Of a stretch of DNA of 52,124 bases, positions 43,980 to 52,072 are shown in pieces. The stretch is from Solimonas sp047605265 (GTDB lineage: Bacteria; Pseudomonadota; Gammaproteobacteria; Nevskiales; Nevskiaceae). Both the position numbers and the translations under genes were made by a program. Under the pieces are notes generated by a model. That model saw only the letters and a program-made list of their open reading frames with translations. It searched no databases and was not told the DNA's origin. Positions within the stretch are counted from its first letter, which is position 1, and each line of letters begins with the position of its first letter. The stretch covers positions 1 through 52,124 of the forward strand of contig JASGFY010000016.1 in the NCBI GenBank assembly GCA_047605265.1. Reading direction: 5' to 3'.

Positions 43980-44333
43980 TTAGAACTCCAGGCCGGCTTC
44001 ACGCGCGGCGTCGGCCAGGGCCTTGATGCGGCCGTGATATTGAAAACCGCCGCGATCGAAGGCCACCTTGGTGATGCCCTTCTCCTTCGCGCGCTCGGCG
44101 ATCGTCGTACCGACCTTCTTGGCGGCTTCGACATTGCTCGTCGAGCCTTCACCGACCAGTGCCTTCTCGACCGTCGAGGCGGCGACGATGGTCACCGACG
44201 CGTCCGGCGCGATGATCTGCGCGTAGATATGCTGCGAGCTGCGGTGCACGGCGAGGCGGTGCACGCCCAGCTCACGGATGTGGGCGCGCGTGCGGCGGGC
44301 GCGACGCAGACGGGTCTGTTTCTTGTCCTTCAT
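43980..44333 (-). CDS. rplR: 50S ribosomal protein uL18
   Basis: 117 residues beginning MKDKKQTRLRRARRTRAHI, with AFDRGGFQYHGRIKALADAA at the end. It binds 5S rRNA. The open frame runs further upstream, but the ATG at 44331-44333 gives the normal N terminus. A 97-base gap to rplF holds nothing recognisable. Confidence 0.96.
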   Translation of the reverse strand: MKDKKQTRLRRARRTRAHIRELGVHRLAVHRSSQHIYAQIIAPDASVTIVAASTVEKALVGEGSTSNVEAAKKVGTTIAERAKEKGITKVAFDRGGFQYHGRIKALADAAREAGLEF

Positions 44334-44430
44334 AAGTCCTGACTTTTTGGCCTGTACCAAAATGTTGCGGGATCGAAGTCCGGTCCATGTGCGCAAGCCG
44401 TCCGAAGGAGGACGCCCCACGCGAACCTGA

Positions 44431-44958
44431 TTACTTCTTCTTCGCTTCCTTGAGTTCCACCTTCTCGGTGGAGTAACGCACGCCCTTGCCCTTGTACGGC
44501 TCCGGCGGACGGAAACCACGGATGTCGGCGGCGACCTGGCCGACCATCTTCTTGTCGGCGCCCTTGACGATGATCTCGGTCTGCGACGGCGTCTCCACCG
44601 TGATGCCTTCCGGGATCGGGTACTCGATCGGGTGCGAGAACCCGAGCGAGAGGTTCAGCTTCTTGCCGGCGGTGGCGGCGCGATAGCCGACGCCGACCAG
44701 CTGCAGCTTCTTCTCGTAGCCCTTCGACACGCCAACCACGGCGTTGTTGAGCAGCGCGCGGAACGTGCCGGCCTGCATCTTGTCGGCCGCGATCGAGGCG
44801 GCGGCGACCGTTACGGTATCGCCCTGCACATCGATCTGCACCTTCGCCGGCACGTTGATCGTCAGGCTGGTCTTGCCCTTGACGGTCAGTTGGCCGTCGC
44901 TGCTGGCGACCTGCACACCGGCCGGCAGCTTCACCGGCATTTTTGCGACGCGGGACAT
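44431..44958 (-). CDS. rplF: 50S ribosomal protein uL6
   Basis: 175 residues with two tandem L6 folds. The start is MSRVAKMPVKLPAGVQV, and the C-terminal signature PEPYKGKGVRYSTEKV is intact. It lies near the factor-binding site of the 50S subunit. Confidence 0.97.
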   Translation of the reverse strand: MSRVAKMPVKLPAGVQVASSDGQLTVKGKTSLTINVPAKVQIDVQGDTVTVAAASIAADKMQAGTFRALLNNAVVGVSKGYEKKLQLVGVGYRAATAGKKLNLSLGFSHPIEYPIPEGITVETPSQTEIIVKGADKKMVGQVAADIRGFRPPEPYKGKGVRYSTEKVELKEAKKK

Positions 44959-44968
44959 GGAAATCTCC

Positions 44969-45364
44969 TTAGGCGACGATCGCGAGCACTTCGCCGCCGA
45001 GACCGGCCGCGCGCGCCTTGCGGTCGCTGACCACGCCCTTGGGCGTGGAGACGATAGCGACGCCGAGACCGCCGAGAACCTTCGGCAGCTCGTCCTTGCT
45101 CTTGTAGACGCGCAGCGCCGGCTTCGACACGCGCTCGAGGCGCTCGATCACCGGCTTGCCTTCGAAATACTTGAGGGCCAGCGTGATGGTCTTCTTCGGG
45201 CCTTCGGCGACGATCGTAAAGTCGGCGATGTAACCCTCGTCTTTGAGGACGGCGGCGATCGCTTCCTTGATCTTCGACGACGGCGACGAAACCTGCTTCT
45301 TACGGGCGGCCTGCGCGTTGCGGATGCGCGTCAGGAAGTCGGCGATCGGATCGGTCATGCTCAT
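44969..45364 (-). CDS. rpsH: 30S ribosomal protein uS8
   Basis: 131 residues beginning MSMTDPIADFLTRIRNAQ, with the C-terminal GLGVAIVSTPKGVVSDRKAR. It binds helix 21 of 16S rRNA; in E. coli it also represses spc operon translation. Two in-frame Met codons open the gene; the first matches the family. Confidence 0.97.
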   Translation of the reverse strand: MSMTDPIADFLTRIRNAQAARKKQVSSPSSKIKEAIAAVLKDEGYIADFTIVAEGPKKTITLALKYFEGKPVIERLERVSKPALRVYKSKDELPKVLGGLGVAIVSTPKGVVSDRKARAAGLGGEVLAIVA

Positions 45365-45376
45365 ATCGGATTCCTC

Positions 45377-45682
45377 TTACCAGCTCGCCTTCTTGAGGCC
45401 CGGCACTTCGCCGCGGTTGGCGGCTTCGCGCAGCTTGTGGCGCGCGAGGCCGAACTTCTTGTAGACGCCGCGTGAGCGGCCGGTCAGCTGGCAGCGGTTG
45501 CGCTGGCGGCTTTTGCTCGAATCGCGCGGCAGCTTCTGCAGGGCAACGACGGCGGCCGCCTTGTCGTCGTCCGAAGCGGTTTCGCTGACGATGGTCGCCT
45601 TCAGCGTCGCGCGCTTCTTGGCGTACTTCGCGACGAGGGCGGCGCGCTTCTTCTCGCGCTCGATCATGTTGGTCTTGGCCAT
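45377..45682 (-). CDS. rpsN: 30S ribosomal protein uS14 (zinc-free long form)
   Basis: 101 residues, the long C-minus type without the Cys-x2-Cys zinc site, containing NRCQLTGRSRGVYKKFGLAR. This form is typical of proteobacteria and helps fix the lineage. It sits between rplE and rpsH. Confidence 0.96.
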   Translation of the reverse strand: MAKTNMIEREKKRAALVAKYAKKRATLKATIVSETASDDDKAAAVVALQKLPRDSSKSRQRNRCQLTGRSRGVYKKFGLARHKLREAANRGEVPGLKKASW

Positions 45683-45697
45683 GGGTATCGCCTGCGC

Positions 45698-46234
45698 TTA
45701 CTTGCGGAACGGGAAGTTGAAGGCCTCGAGCAGCGCCTTGCCCTGCTCGTCGGTCTTCGCCGTCGTGGTGATGGTGATGTTCATGCCGCGCACCGCGTCG
45801 ACCTTTTCGTACTCGATTTCCGGAAAGATGATCTGCTCCGTGACACCGAAGTTGAAGTTGCCGGCGCCGTCGAAGCCGCGTGCCGAGATGCCGCGGAAGT
45901 CGCGGATGCGCGGCAGGGCGACGACGATCAGGCGCTCCAGGAACTCGTACATCTTCTCGCGGCGCAGCGTCACCTTGACGCCGACCGGATAGTTCTCACG
46001 GACCTTGAACGCCGCGATGGCGATGCGGGTCTTGGTGACGACCGGCTTCTGGCCGGCGATCGCCGTCATGTCCTCGACGGCCTTCTCGATCACCTTGCGA
46101 TCGGTCGTCGCTTCGCCGACACCCATGTTCAGGGTGATCTTGCTGATGCGCGGCACTTCCATTACGCCGACGCCCAGCTTTTCGCGGAGCTCGGCCGCGA
46201 GCTTGTCGCGGTAAAGAGTTTGCAGATTCGCCAT
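45698..46234 (-). CDS. rplE: 50S ribosomal protein uL5
   Basis: 178 residues with LEKITLNMGVG-like ISKITLNMGVGEA, GQKPVVTKTRIAIAAFKVRE in parts, and the C-terminal FPEIEYEKVDAVRGMNI. It binds 5S rRNA and touches P-site tRNA. Normal length. Confidence 0.97.
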   Translation of the reverse strand: MANLQTLYRDKLAAELREKLGVGVMEVPRISKITLNMGVGEATTDRKVIEKAVEDMTAIAGQKPVVTKTRIAIAAFKVRENYPVGVKVTLRREKMYEFLERLIVVALPRIRDFRGISARGFDGAGNFNFGVTEQIIFPEIEYEKVDAVRGMNITITTTAKTDEQGKALLEAFNFPFRK

Positions 46235-46245
46235 GGTTTTCTACC

Positions 46246-46572
46246 TTAGTCCACCAGTTCGCTGTTGGACTTGAAAACGCGCACCTTGCGGCGCTTCTCA
46301 CCGATGCCCTCGAACTTGAAGCCGACGCGATCGGCCCTGCCGGCCTTCGCGTTCCAGATGGCCACGTTCGACACGTCGATCGGCATTTCCTTCTCGACGA
46401 TACCGCCGGCGATGCCGGCGTTCGGGTTGCCGCGTTGGTGCTTCTTCGCGACGTTGACGCCTTCGACGACGACCTTGCCGTCGGCGACCAGAACCTGCGC
46501 GACCTTGCCGCGGCGGCCCTTGTCCTTGCCGGTGATGACGACGACTTCGTCGCCCTTCTTGATCTTGCTCAT
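46246..46572 (-). CDS. rplX: 50S ribosomal protein uL24
   Basis: 108 residues. The KOW motif reads KIKKGDEVVVITGKDKGRRG, followed by VEGVNVAKKHQRG. An early assembly protein at the tunnel exit. Normal length, between rplN and rplE. Confidence 0.97.
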   Translation of the reverse strand: MSKIKKGDEVVVITGKDKGRRGKVAQVLVADGKVVVEGVNVAKKHQRGNPNAGIAGGIVEKEMPIDVSNVAIWNAKAGRADRVGFKFEGIGEKRRKVRVFKSNSELVD

Positions 46573-46585
46573 GCTCGGTCCTGCC

Positions 46586-46951
46586 TCAGATCACTTCGGG
46601 CGCCAGCGACACGATCTTCATGAAGCGGTCGCGCAGCTCGCGCGTCACCGGTCCGAAGATGCGGGTGCCCAGGGGCTCCAGCTTGTTCGTCAGCAGCACG
46701 GCGGCGTTGCTGTCGAAACGGATGACCGACCCGTCGGCGCGCTTGATCGGGAACTTGGTGCGGACGACGACGGCGTCGTGCACTTCGCCCTTCTTGACCT
46801 TGCCGCGCGGGATCGCGTCCTTGACGGTGACCTTGATCAGGTCGCCGACGGCCGCATAGCGGCGGTAGGTCGAACCCTTGACCTGGATCACCTGCACTTC
46901 GCGCGCGCCGCTGTTGTCGGCGACGACGAGAAAACTTTCCTGTTGGATCAT
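46586..46951 (-). CDS. rplN: 50S ribosomal protein uL14
   Basis: 121 residues, one or two fewer than E. coli. Starts MIQQESFLVVADNSGAREV and contains FDSNAAVLLTNKLEPLGTRI. It bridges the two ribosomal subunits through 16S rRNA helix 14. Confidence 0.97.
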   Translation of the reverse strand: MIQQESFLVVADNSGAREVQVIQVKGSTYRRYAAVGDLIKVTVKDAIPRGKVKKGEVHDAVVVRTKFPIKRADGSVIRFDSNAAVLLTNKLEPLGTRIFGPVTRELRDRFMKIVSLAPEVI

Positions 46952-46966
46952 GGCTCGTGTCTCCGC

Positions 46967-47239
46967 TCAGCCGTGCGCCGGCTTGACGATCTCGGCGAGG
47001 CGAAAACGCTTGGTCGCCGACAGCGGACGCGTCTCGACGATCGCCACGGTGTCGCCTTCCTTCGCTTCGTTGTTCTCGTCGTGCGCGCGTAGCTTGGTCG
47101 AGCGGCGCAGCGTCTTGCCGTAAAGCGGATGACGCTCGACGCGCTCGATCAGCACGGTGATGGTCTTATCGCCCTTATCGCTGACGACACGGCCGACGAC
47201 GCGGTTGCCCGCTTTCTTCTCGATCTGTTCGGTGCTCAT
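46967..47239 (-). CDS. rpsQ: 30S ribosomal protein uS17
   Basis: 90 residues with an OB fold: GRVVSDKGDKTITVLIERV, then HPLYGKTLRRSTKLRAHDE. Normal length. It starts three bases after the rpmC stop, as usual for the end of the S10 operon. Confidence 0.96.
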   Translation of the reverse strand: MSTEQIEKKAGNRVVGRVVSDKGDKTITVLIERVERHPLYGKTLRRSTKLRAHDENNEAKEGDTVAIVETRPLSATKRFRLAEIVKPAHG

Positions 47240-47242
47240 GAC

Positions 47243-47443
47243 TTACTTCACCTGGCTGCGCGCAATGGTCTTGACCCGCGCGATCTTCTTGCGCGCCTCG
47301 CGCACGAGATGCGGCTTCGCGGGCTGGCCGGTGGCCTGCTGCATGCGCAGGTTGAACTGTTCGCGGCGCAGCGCGGCGAGTTCCTCGGCCAGCGCCTTCG
47401 TGTCCTTGCCGCGCAGCGACTTCACATATTCGGAGGTCTTCAT
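47243..47443 (-). CDS. rpmC: 50S ribosomal protein uL29
   Basis: 66 residues starting MKTSEYVKSLRGKD, with ELAALRREQFNLRMQQATGQ. It forms a long helical hairpin at the tunnel exit where SRP and trigger factor dock. The ATG at 47441-47443 overlaps the rplP stop by one base (TGATG). A GTG one codon earlier is possible, but the ATG matches the family. Confidence 0.94.
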   Translation of the reverse strand: MKTSEYVKSLRGKDTKALAEELAALRREQFNLRMQQATGQPAKPHLVREARKKIARVKTIARSQVK

Positions 47444-47856
47444 CACATGATCGTCCGGTTGACGAAGCTGGTCTTCACCGGCAGCTTCGCTGCGGCCAGG
47501 CGGAACGCCTCGCGCGCGGTCACTTCATCGACGCCTTCCATCTCGTAGAGCACCTTGCCCGGCTGGACCTTGGCGACCCAGTACTCGACGTTGCCCTTGC
47601 CGGAGCCCATGCGGACTTCCAGCGGCTTCTTGGTGACCGGCACGTCCGGGAACAGGCGGATCCACACCTTGCCGCCGCGCTTGATGTAGCGCGTGATGAC
47701 GCGGCGCGCCGCTTCGATCTGGCGGGCGGTCACGCGACCCGGCTCGGTCGCCTTCAGACCCCACTCACCGAAGCTGACCTTGTTACCGACCAAGGCCATA
47801 CCGGTGTTGGAACCCTTGCGTTGCTTGCGAAACTTGGTTCGCTTCGGCTGCATCAT
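47443..47856 (-). CDS. rplP: 50S ribosomal protein uL16
   Basis: 137 residues. MMQPKRTKFRKQRKG corresponds to the usual MLQPKRTKFRK, which fixes the start at 47856 although the frame is open upstream. GSGKGNVEYWVAKVQPG is intact. It stabilises the A-site tRNA elbow region. Confidence 0.96.
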   Translation of the reverse strand: MMQPKRTKFRKQRKGSNTGMALVGNKVSFGEWGLKATEPGRVTARQIEAARRVITRYIKRGGKVWIRLFPDVPVTKKPLEVRMGSGKGNVEYWVAKVQPGKVLYEMEGVDEVTAREAFRLAAAKLPVKTSFVNRTIM

Positions 47857-47875
47857 GGCTAAATTCTCCCGACCT

Positions 47876-48562
47876 TCAGGCCGTGCGGGCCTCGGTGGTT
47901 TCGTTCTTCTCCGGGCGGCGATCGGCGTCGAACACCTCGCCGGTGAACACCCAGACCTTGACGCCGATGATGCCGTACGTGGTACGCGCTTCACCGACCG
48001 CGTAGTCGACGTTGGCGCGCAGCGTATGCAGCGGCACGCGGCCTTCGCGGTACCACTCGGTGCGGGCGATCTCGGCGCCGTTCAGACGGCCGCCGACCTG
48101 GATCTTGATGCCGCCGGCGCCGAGGCGCATGGCGTTCTGCACCGAGCGCTTCATCGCGCGGCGGAACATGATGCGGCGCTCGAGCTGCTGGGCGATGCTG
48201 TCGGCGACGAGCTGCGCGTCGAGCTCCGGCTTGCGGATTTCCTCGACCGAGATGTGCACCGAATCCGGCTTCAGGCCCATGCGCTTGGCGACTTCGGCCT
48301 TCAGCTTCTCGATGTCCTCGCCCTTCTTGCCGATGACGATGCCCGGACGCGCGGTGTGGATCGTCACGCGCGCCGACTTCGCCGGGCGATCGATCTGGAT
48401 GCGCGACACCGAGGCCTGCGCGAGCTTCTTGCGCAGGAAGCTGCGGACCTGGATGTCCTTCAGCAGGTTCTCGCCGTAGACCTTGCGCTCGGCGTACCAG
48501 TTCGACGTCCAGAACGTCGTGATGCCGAGGCGGAAGCCGTTCGGATTGACTTTATGACCCAT
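47876..48562 (-). CDS. rpsC: 30S ribosomal protein uS3
   Basis: 228 residues. Starts MGHKVNPNGFRLGI, has the KH domain with GIVIGKKGEDIEKLK, and the C-terminal domain with GGRLNGAEIARTEWYREGRV. It lines the mRNA entry channel. Normal length. Confidence 0.97.
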   Translation of the reverse strand: MGHKVNPNGFRLGITTFWTSNWYAERKVYGENLLKDIQVRSFLRKKLAQASVSRIQIDRPAKSARVTIHTARPGIVIGKKGEDIEKLKAEVAKRMGLKPDSVHISVEEIRKPELDAQLVADSIAQQLERRIMFRRAMKRSVQNAMRLGAGGIKIQVGGRLNGAEIARTEWYREGRVPLHTLRANVDYAVGEARTTYGIIGVKVWVFTGEVFDADRRPEKNETTEARTA

Positions 48563-48592
48563 GACTATTCTCTCTCGTCCGAGCCGGCGGCC

Positions 48593-48928
48593 TCAGTGGC
48601 CGTCCGAGACCTTGATCGTGATGTGGCTGGTCGGCTTGACGATACGGTCAGCACGGCCCTTGGCGCGCGGCATGATGCGCTTCAGCACCGGGCCGGCATC
48701 CACGTAGATCTCCTTGACCTTCAGCTCGTCGACGTCGGCGCCATGATTGTTCTCGGCGTTGGCGATCGCCGACTCGAGCACCTTGAACAGGATGCGCGCC
48801 GGCTTGCGGGTGGAGTACTTGAGGATGTTGCGGGCCTCGTCGACCGGCTTGCCGCGCACGAGGTCGGCGATCGCGCGCGCCTTCTTCGGCGACAGGCGGA
48901 CGAACTTCAGGATGGCTTGCGTCTGCAT
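48593..48928 (-). CDS. rplV: 50S ribosomal protein uL22
   Basis: 111 residues with LSPKKARAIADLVRGK and the long hairpin tip around MPRAKGRADRIVKPTSHI, which lines the exit tunnel where macrolide-resistance changes are known. No unusual change is evident. The gap to rpsC is 30 bases. Confidence 0.97.
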   Translation of the reverse strand: MQTQAILKFVRLSPKKARAIADLVRGKPVDEARNILKYSTRKPARILFKVLESAIANAENNHGADVDELKVKEIYVDAGPVLKRIMPRAKGRADRIVKPTSHITIKVSDGH

Positions 48929-48933
48929 GGCGA

Positions 48934-49212
48934 TTACTTCTTGGCCTCGACTTTCTTGTCGCCATGACCCTTGAAGGTCCGCGTCGGCGAGAACTCGCCA
49001 AGCTTGTGGCCGACCATGTTGTCGGTGATGAAGACCGGCAGGTGCGTCTTGCCGTTGTGGACCTGAAGCGTCAGGCCCACGAAATCCGGAGTGATCATCG
49101 AGCGGCGCGACCAGGTCTTGATCGGCTTCTTCACGCGCTGGCCGGTGGCCGACTCCACCTTCTTCGCGAGATGGTGGTCGACGAACGGGCCTTTCTTGAC
49201 GGAACGTGGCAT
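48934..49212 (-). CDS. rpsS: 30S ribosomal protein uS19
   Basis: 92 residues (MPRSVKKGPFVDHHLAKKV; SRRSMITPDFVGLT; VGHKLGEFSPTRTF). Normal length. It works with S13 at the subunit head. Five bases separate it from rplV. Confidence 0.97.
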   Translation of the reverse strand: MPRSVKKGPFVDHHLAKKVESATGQRVKKPIKTWSRRSMITPDFVGLTLQVHNGKTHLPVFITDNMVGHKLGEFSPTRTFKGHGDKKVEAKK

Positions 49213-49230
49213 GGCCTAAGTCCTATCCTG

Positions 49231-50064
49231 TTACTTCTTCGAGTGGCGGCTGCGCACGATGAACTTCTGCGTGCGCTTGTTGCTGCGGGTCTTGAGGCCC
49301 TTGGTCTGCTGGCCCCACGGCGTCACCGGGTGCGGGTTGCCCTGGCCGGAACGGCCTTCGCCACCGCCGTGCGGATGGTCGACCGGATTCATGACGACGC
49401 CGCGAACCGTCGGACGGATGCCCTTGTGGCGCTTGGCGCCGGCCTTGCCGTACTGGCGCAGGTTGTGCTCGTTGTTGCCGACTTCGCCGATCGTGGCGCG
49501 GCACTCCGAGAGCACCTTGCGCATCTCGCCGGAACGCAGGCGGATGGTCGCGTACTCGCCGTCGCGGGCGACCAGCTGGATGGCGGCGCCGGCCGAGCGC
49601 GCGATTTGCGCACCCTTGCCCGGACGCAGCTCGACGCAGTGCACGGTCGAACCGATCGGGATGTTGCGCAGCGGCAGCGCGTTGCCGGCCTTGATCGGCG
49701 CGTCGGTGCCCGACTGCAGCTTGTCGCCGGCGGCGACGCCGCGCGGCGCGATGATGTAGCGGCGCTCACCGTCGGCGTAGCACAGCAGTGCAATGTGCGC
49801 CGAGCGGTTCGGATCGTACTCGACGCGCTCGACGACGGCCGGAACGCCGTCCTTGTTACGCTTGAAGTCGACCAGGCGATAGTGCTGCTTTTGGCCGCCG
49901 CCCTTGTGGCGCGTGGTGATGTGGCCGTTGTTGTTGCGGCCGCCCGAGTTCTTCTGCTTTTCGAGCAGAGGAGCATGGGCTTCGCCCTTCCACAGGCCCG
50001 GCGTGACGACCTTGACCTGGTGACGCGCGCCCGGCGACGTCGGCTTGAGTTGGACCAATGGCAT
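49231..50064 (-). CDS. rplB: 50S ribosomal protein uL2
   Basis: 277 residues. It shows RHKGGGQKQHYRLVDFKR, the RNA-binding SH3-like core, and the VMNPVDHPHGGGEGRSG signature whose histidine is needed for peptidyl transfer. Normal length. Confidence 0.98.
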   Translation of the reverse strand: MPLVQLKPTSPGARHQVKVVTPGLWKGEAHAPLLEKQKNSGGRNNNGHITTRHKGGGQKQHYRLVDFKRNKDGVPAVVERVEYDPNRSAHIALLCYADGERRYIIAPRGVAAGDKLQSGTDAPIKAGNALPLRNIPIGSTVHCVELRPGKGAQIARSAGAAIQLVARDGEYATIRLRSGEMRKVLSECRATIGEVGNNEHNLRQYGKAGAKRHKGIRPTVRGVVMNPVDHPHGGGEGRSGQGNPHPVTPWGQQTKGLKTRSNKRTQKFIVRSRHSKK

Positions 50065-50076
50065 TGTCTGGGCCTC

Positions 50077-50397
50077 TTATGCGGAAGCGCCGCTCAGGAA
50101 ATCGATTTCCTGACCCTGCGCGAGCGTGACGTACGCCTTCTTCCAGTCGGAGCGCTTGCCCTCGAACCGGCCGAAGCGCTTGTTCTTGCCCTTCACGGTC
50201 AGCGTGCGGACGCCGTCAACCTTGACGTTGAACAGCTTCTCGACGGCTGCCTTGATCTCGGGCTTCTGCGCGTCACGGGCCACCTTGAAGACGGCCTGGT
50301 TGTGCTTCTCGGCCGCGCGCGTACTCTTTTCCGAGACGACCGGAGCGATGATGATCTGGTGCAGGCGATCGGCCGCCGTTTTGAACTTGGTGCTCAT
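50077..50397 (-). CDS. rplW: 50S ribosomal protein uL23
   Basis: 106 residues with IIIAPVVSEKSTRAAEKHNQ and VKGKNKRFGRFEGKRSDWKK. It is the docking site for trigger factor and SRP at the tunnel exit. The ATG at 50395-50397 overlaps the rplD stop (ATGA). A GTG three codons upstream is less likely. Confidence 0.96.
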   Translation of the reverse strand: MSTKFKTAADRLHQIIIAPVVSEKSTRAAEKHNQAVFKVARDAQKPEIKAAVEKLFNVKVDGVRTLTVKGKNKRFGRFEGKRSDWKKAYVTLAQGQEIDFLSGASA

Positions 50398-50999
50398 TGC
50401 AGCCACGCCTCCAGCTTCTTGACCGCGTCCGCTGTGATGACCACCTTCTCGTGGCGCAGCAGCGTAAGCGGGTTAAGGGCCTCGACGTCGCAAACCGCCA
50501 CGTGCGGCAGGTTGCGGGCCGAAAGGAACAGGTTCTGGTCGAGTTCGCCGGTGACGATCAGCACGTCGTTCGAACCGAGCTTCACGAGCTGCTCGACGAG
50601 ACCCTTGGTCTTCGCCGCGGCCACCGTGAACGATTCGGCGACGATCAGATGGTTCTGGCGGGCGAGCTCGGCGACGATCGAGCGGATGGCGCCGCGATAC
50701 ATCTTGCGGTTGACCTTCTGCGAGTGATCGCGCGGGCTGGCGGCGAACGTCGTACCGCCGCCGCGCCACAGCGGCGAGCGGATCGAGCCGGCACGGGCGC
50801 GGCCCGTACCCTTCTGCTTCCACGGCTTCTTGCCGCCGCCGCGCACTTCACCCTTGGCGAGCTGCGCCTTGGTGCCGGCACGGCCGGCCGCCATGTAGGC
50901 GGTGACCACCTGGTGGATCAGCGGTTCGTTGTATTCGGCGCCGAACACGGCATCCGAAACGTTCAGCTTGTTCGTGCTGTTATAGAGTTGAATATCCAT
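50394..50999 (-). CDS. rplD: 50S ribosomal protein uL4
   Basis: 201 residues. The tunnel loop region GGKKPWKQKGTGRARAGSIR is intact. In E. coli L4 represses the S10 operon through its leader. It starts 21 bases after rplC and overlaps rplW by four bases. Confidence 0.97.
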   Translation of the reverse strand: MDIQLYNSTNKLNVSDAVFGAEYNEPLIHQVVTAYMAAGRAGTKAQLAKGEVRGGGKKPWKQKGTGRARAGSIRSPLWRGGGTTFAASPRDHSQKVNRKMYRGAIRSIVAELARQNHLIVAESFTVAAAKTKGLVEQLVKLGSNDVLIVTGELDQNLFLSARNLPHVAVCDVEALNPLTLLRHEKVVITADAVKKLEAWLQ

Positions 51000-51020
51000 G
51001 GCCGTTTTTCCCCAGTGAAC

Positions 51021-51659
51021 TTATGCCTTCACCGTGGGGCGCACGATGACATCGCCATTCGTGGCACCCGGCACCGCGCCCTTCACCAGCAGAAGGTTGC
51101 GGTCCACATCAATCCTGACCAGGTCGAGGTTCAGTGCGGTGACGCGATCCGAACCCATGTGACCTGCCATCTTCTTGCCCTTGAACACCCGGCCCGGCGC
51201 CTGGCGCTGGCCGATCGAGCCCGGAGAGCGGTGCGACAGCGAGTTGCCGTGCGTCGCACGGCCACCGCCGAAGTTCCAGCGCTTCTGCACACCGGCAAAA
51301 CCCTTGCCCTTCGAGACGCCGGTGACGTCGACGGCCTTCACGCCGTCGAACACGCCAACCTTGATCTCGGCACCCGTGGCGAGATCCGCGCCCTCGCCTT
51401 CGGCGAGACGGATTTCCCACAGGCCGCGGCCGACGGCGACGCCGGCCTTCTTGTGATGGCCGGCCTGCGCCTTGTTGACGCGGCCCGGCTTCTGTTCACC
51501 GACGGCCACCTGCACGGCGCGGTAGCCATCGGTTTCCACGGTCTTGACCTGAGCGACGCGGTTCGGCGTGCACTCGATGACGGTCACCGGAATCGACGCG
51601 CCGTCTTCCGTGAAGATGCGCGTCATGCCTGCCTTGCGGCCTACGATTGCGATCGACAT
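51021..51659 (-). CDS. rplC: 50S ribosomal protein uL3
   Basis: 212 residues with VGRKAGMTRIFTEDG, FAGVQKRWNFGGGRATHGNS in adjoining parts, and a PGSIGQRQAPGRVFKGKKM loop reaching the peptidyl transferase centre. The glutamine that PrmB methylates in relatives lies in this loop. Normal length. Confidence 0.97.
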   Translation of the reverse strand: MSIAIVGRKAGMTRIFTEDGASIPVTVIECTPNRVAQVKTVETDGYRAVQVAVGEQKPGRVNKAQAGHHKKAGVAVGRGLWEIRLAEGEGADLATGAEIKVGVFDGVKAVDVTGVSKGKGFAGVQKRWNFGGGRATHGNSLSHRSPGSIGQRQAPGRVFKGKKMAGHMGSDRVTALNLDLVRIDVDRNLLLVKGAVPGATNGDVIVRPTVKA

Positions 51660-51671
51660 GTCCGTTTCTCC

Positions 51672-51989
51672 TTAGCTCAGCGAGATCTGGACTTCGACGC
51701 CGGCCGGCAGGTCGAGTTTCGACAACGCATCGACGGTCTTTTCCGTCGGGTCGACGATCTGCATGAGCCGCTTGTGCGTGCGGATCTCGTACTGGTCGCG
51801 CGCGTCCTTGTCGGCGTGCGGCGAAACGAGGATGGTGAAGCGTTCCTTACGGGTGGGCAGAGGAATCGGCCCACGCACGACGGCACCGGTGCGCTTCGCG
51901 GTCTCGACGATTTCCTTCGCTGACTTGTCGATCAGACGATGGTCGAACGCCTTGAGCCGGATGCGAATAGATTGGCTGGTCGCGGCCAT
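51672..51989 (-). CDS. rpsJ: 30S ribosomal protein uS10 (NusE)
   Basis: 105 residues with IRIRLKAFDHRLIDKSA, RGPIPLPTRKERFTILVSPH and the C-terminal DLPAGVEVQISL. Besides its ribosomal place it acts as NusE with NusB in antitermination. First gene of the S10 operon, 83 bases after the tuf stop and behind a hairpin terminator. No separate promoter was clearly seen in the gap. Confidence 0.97.
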   Translation of the reverse strand: MAATSQSIRIRLKAFDHRLIDKSAKEIVETAKRTGAVVRGPIPLPTRKERFTILVSPHADKDARDQYEIRTHKRLMQIVDPTEKTVDALSKLDLPAGVEVQISLS

Positions 51990-52024
51990 GCTTTGGTTTC
52001 CGGTTTAAAGAGCAGGGAACAAAA

Positions 52025-52049
52025 GGGGCGCGAATTCTATTCGCGCCCC
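52025..52049 (-). terminator. Terminator between tuf and rpsJ
   Basis: GGGGCGCGAAT and ATTCGCGCCCC form a perfect 11-base stem with a three-base loop. On the minus strand it is followed by TTTTGTT. It should end most tuf transcripts while allowing some readthrough into rpsJ. Confidence 0.85.
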
Positions 52050-52072
52050 AGCCAAATGTAAAGCGTGAAGGC

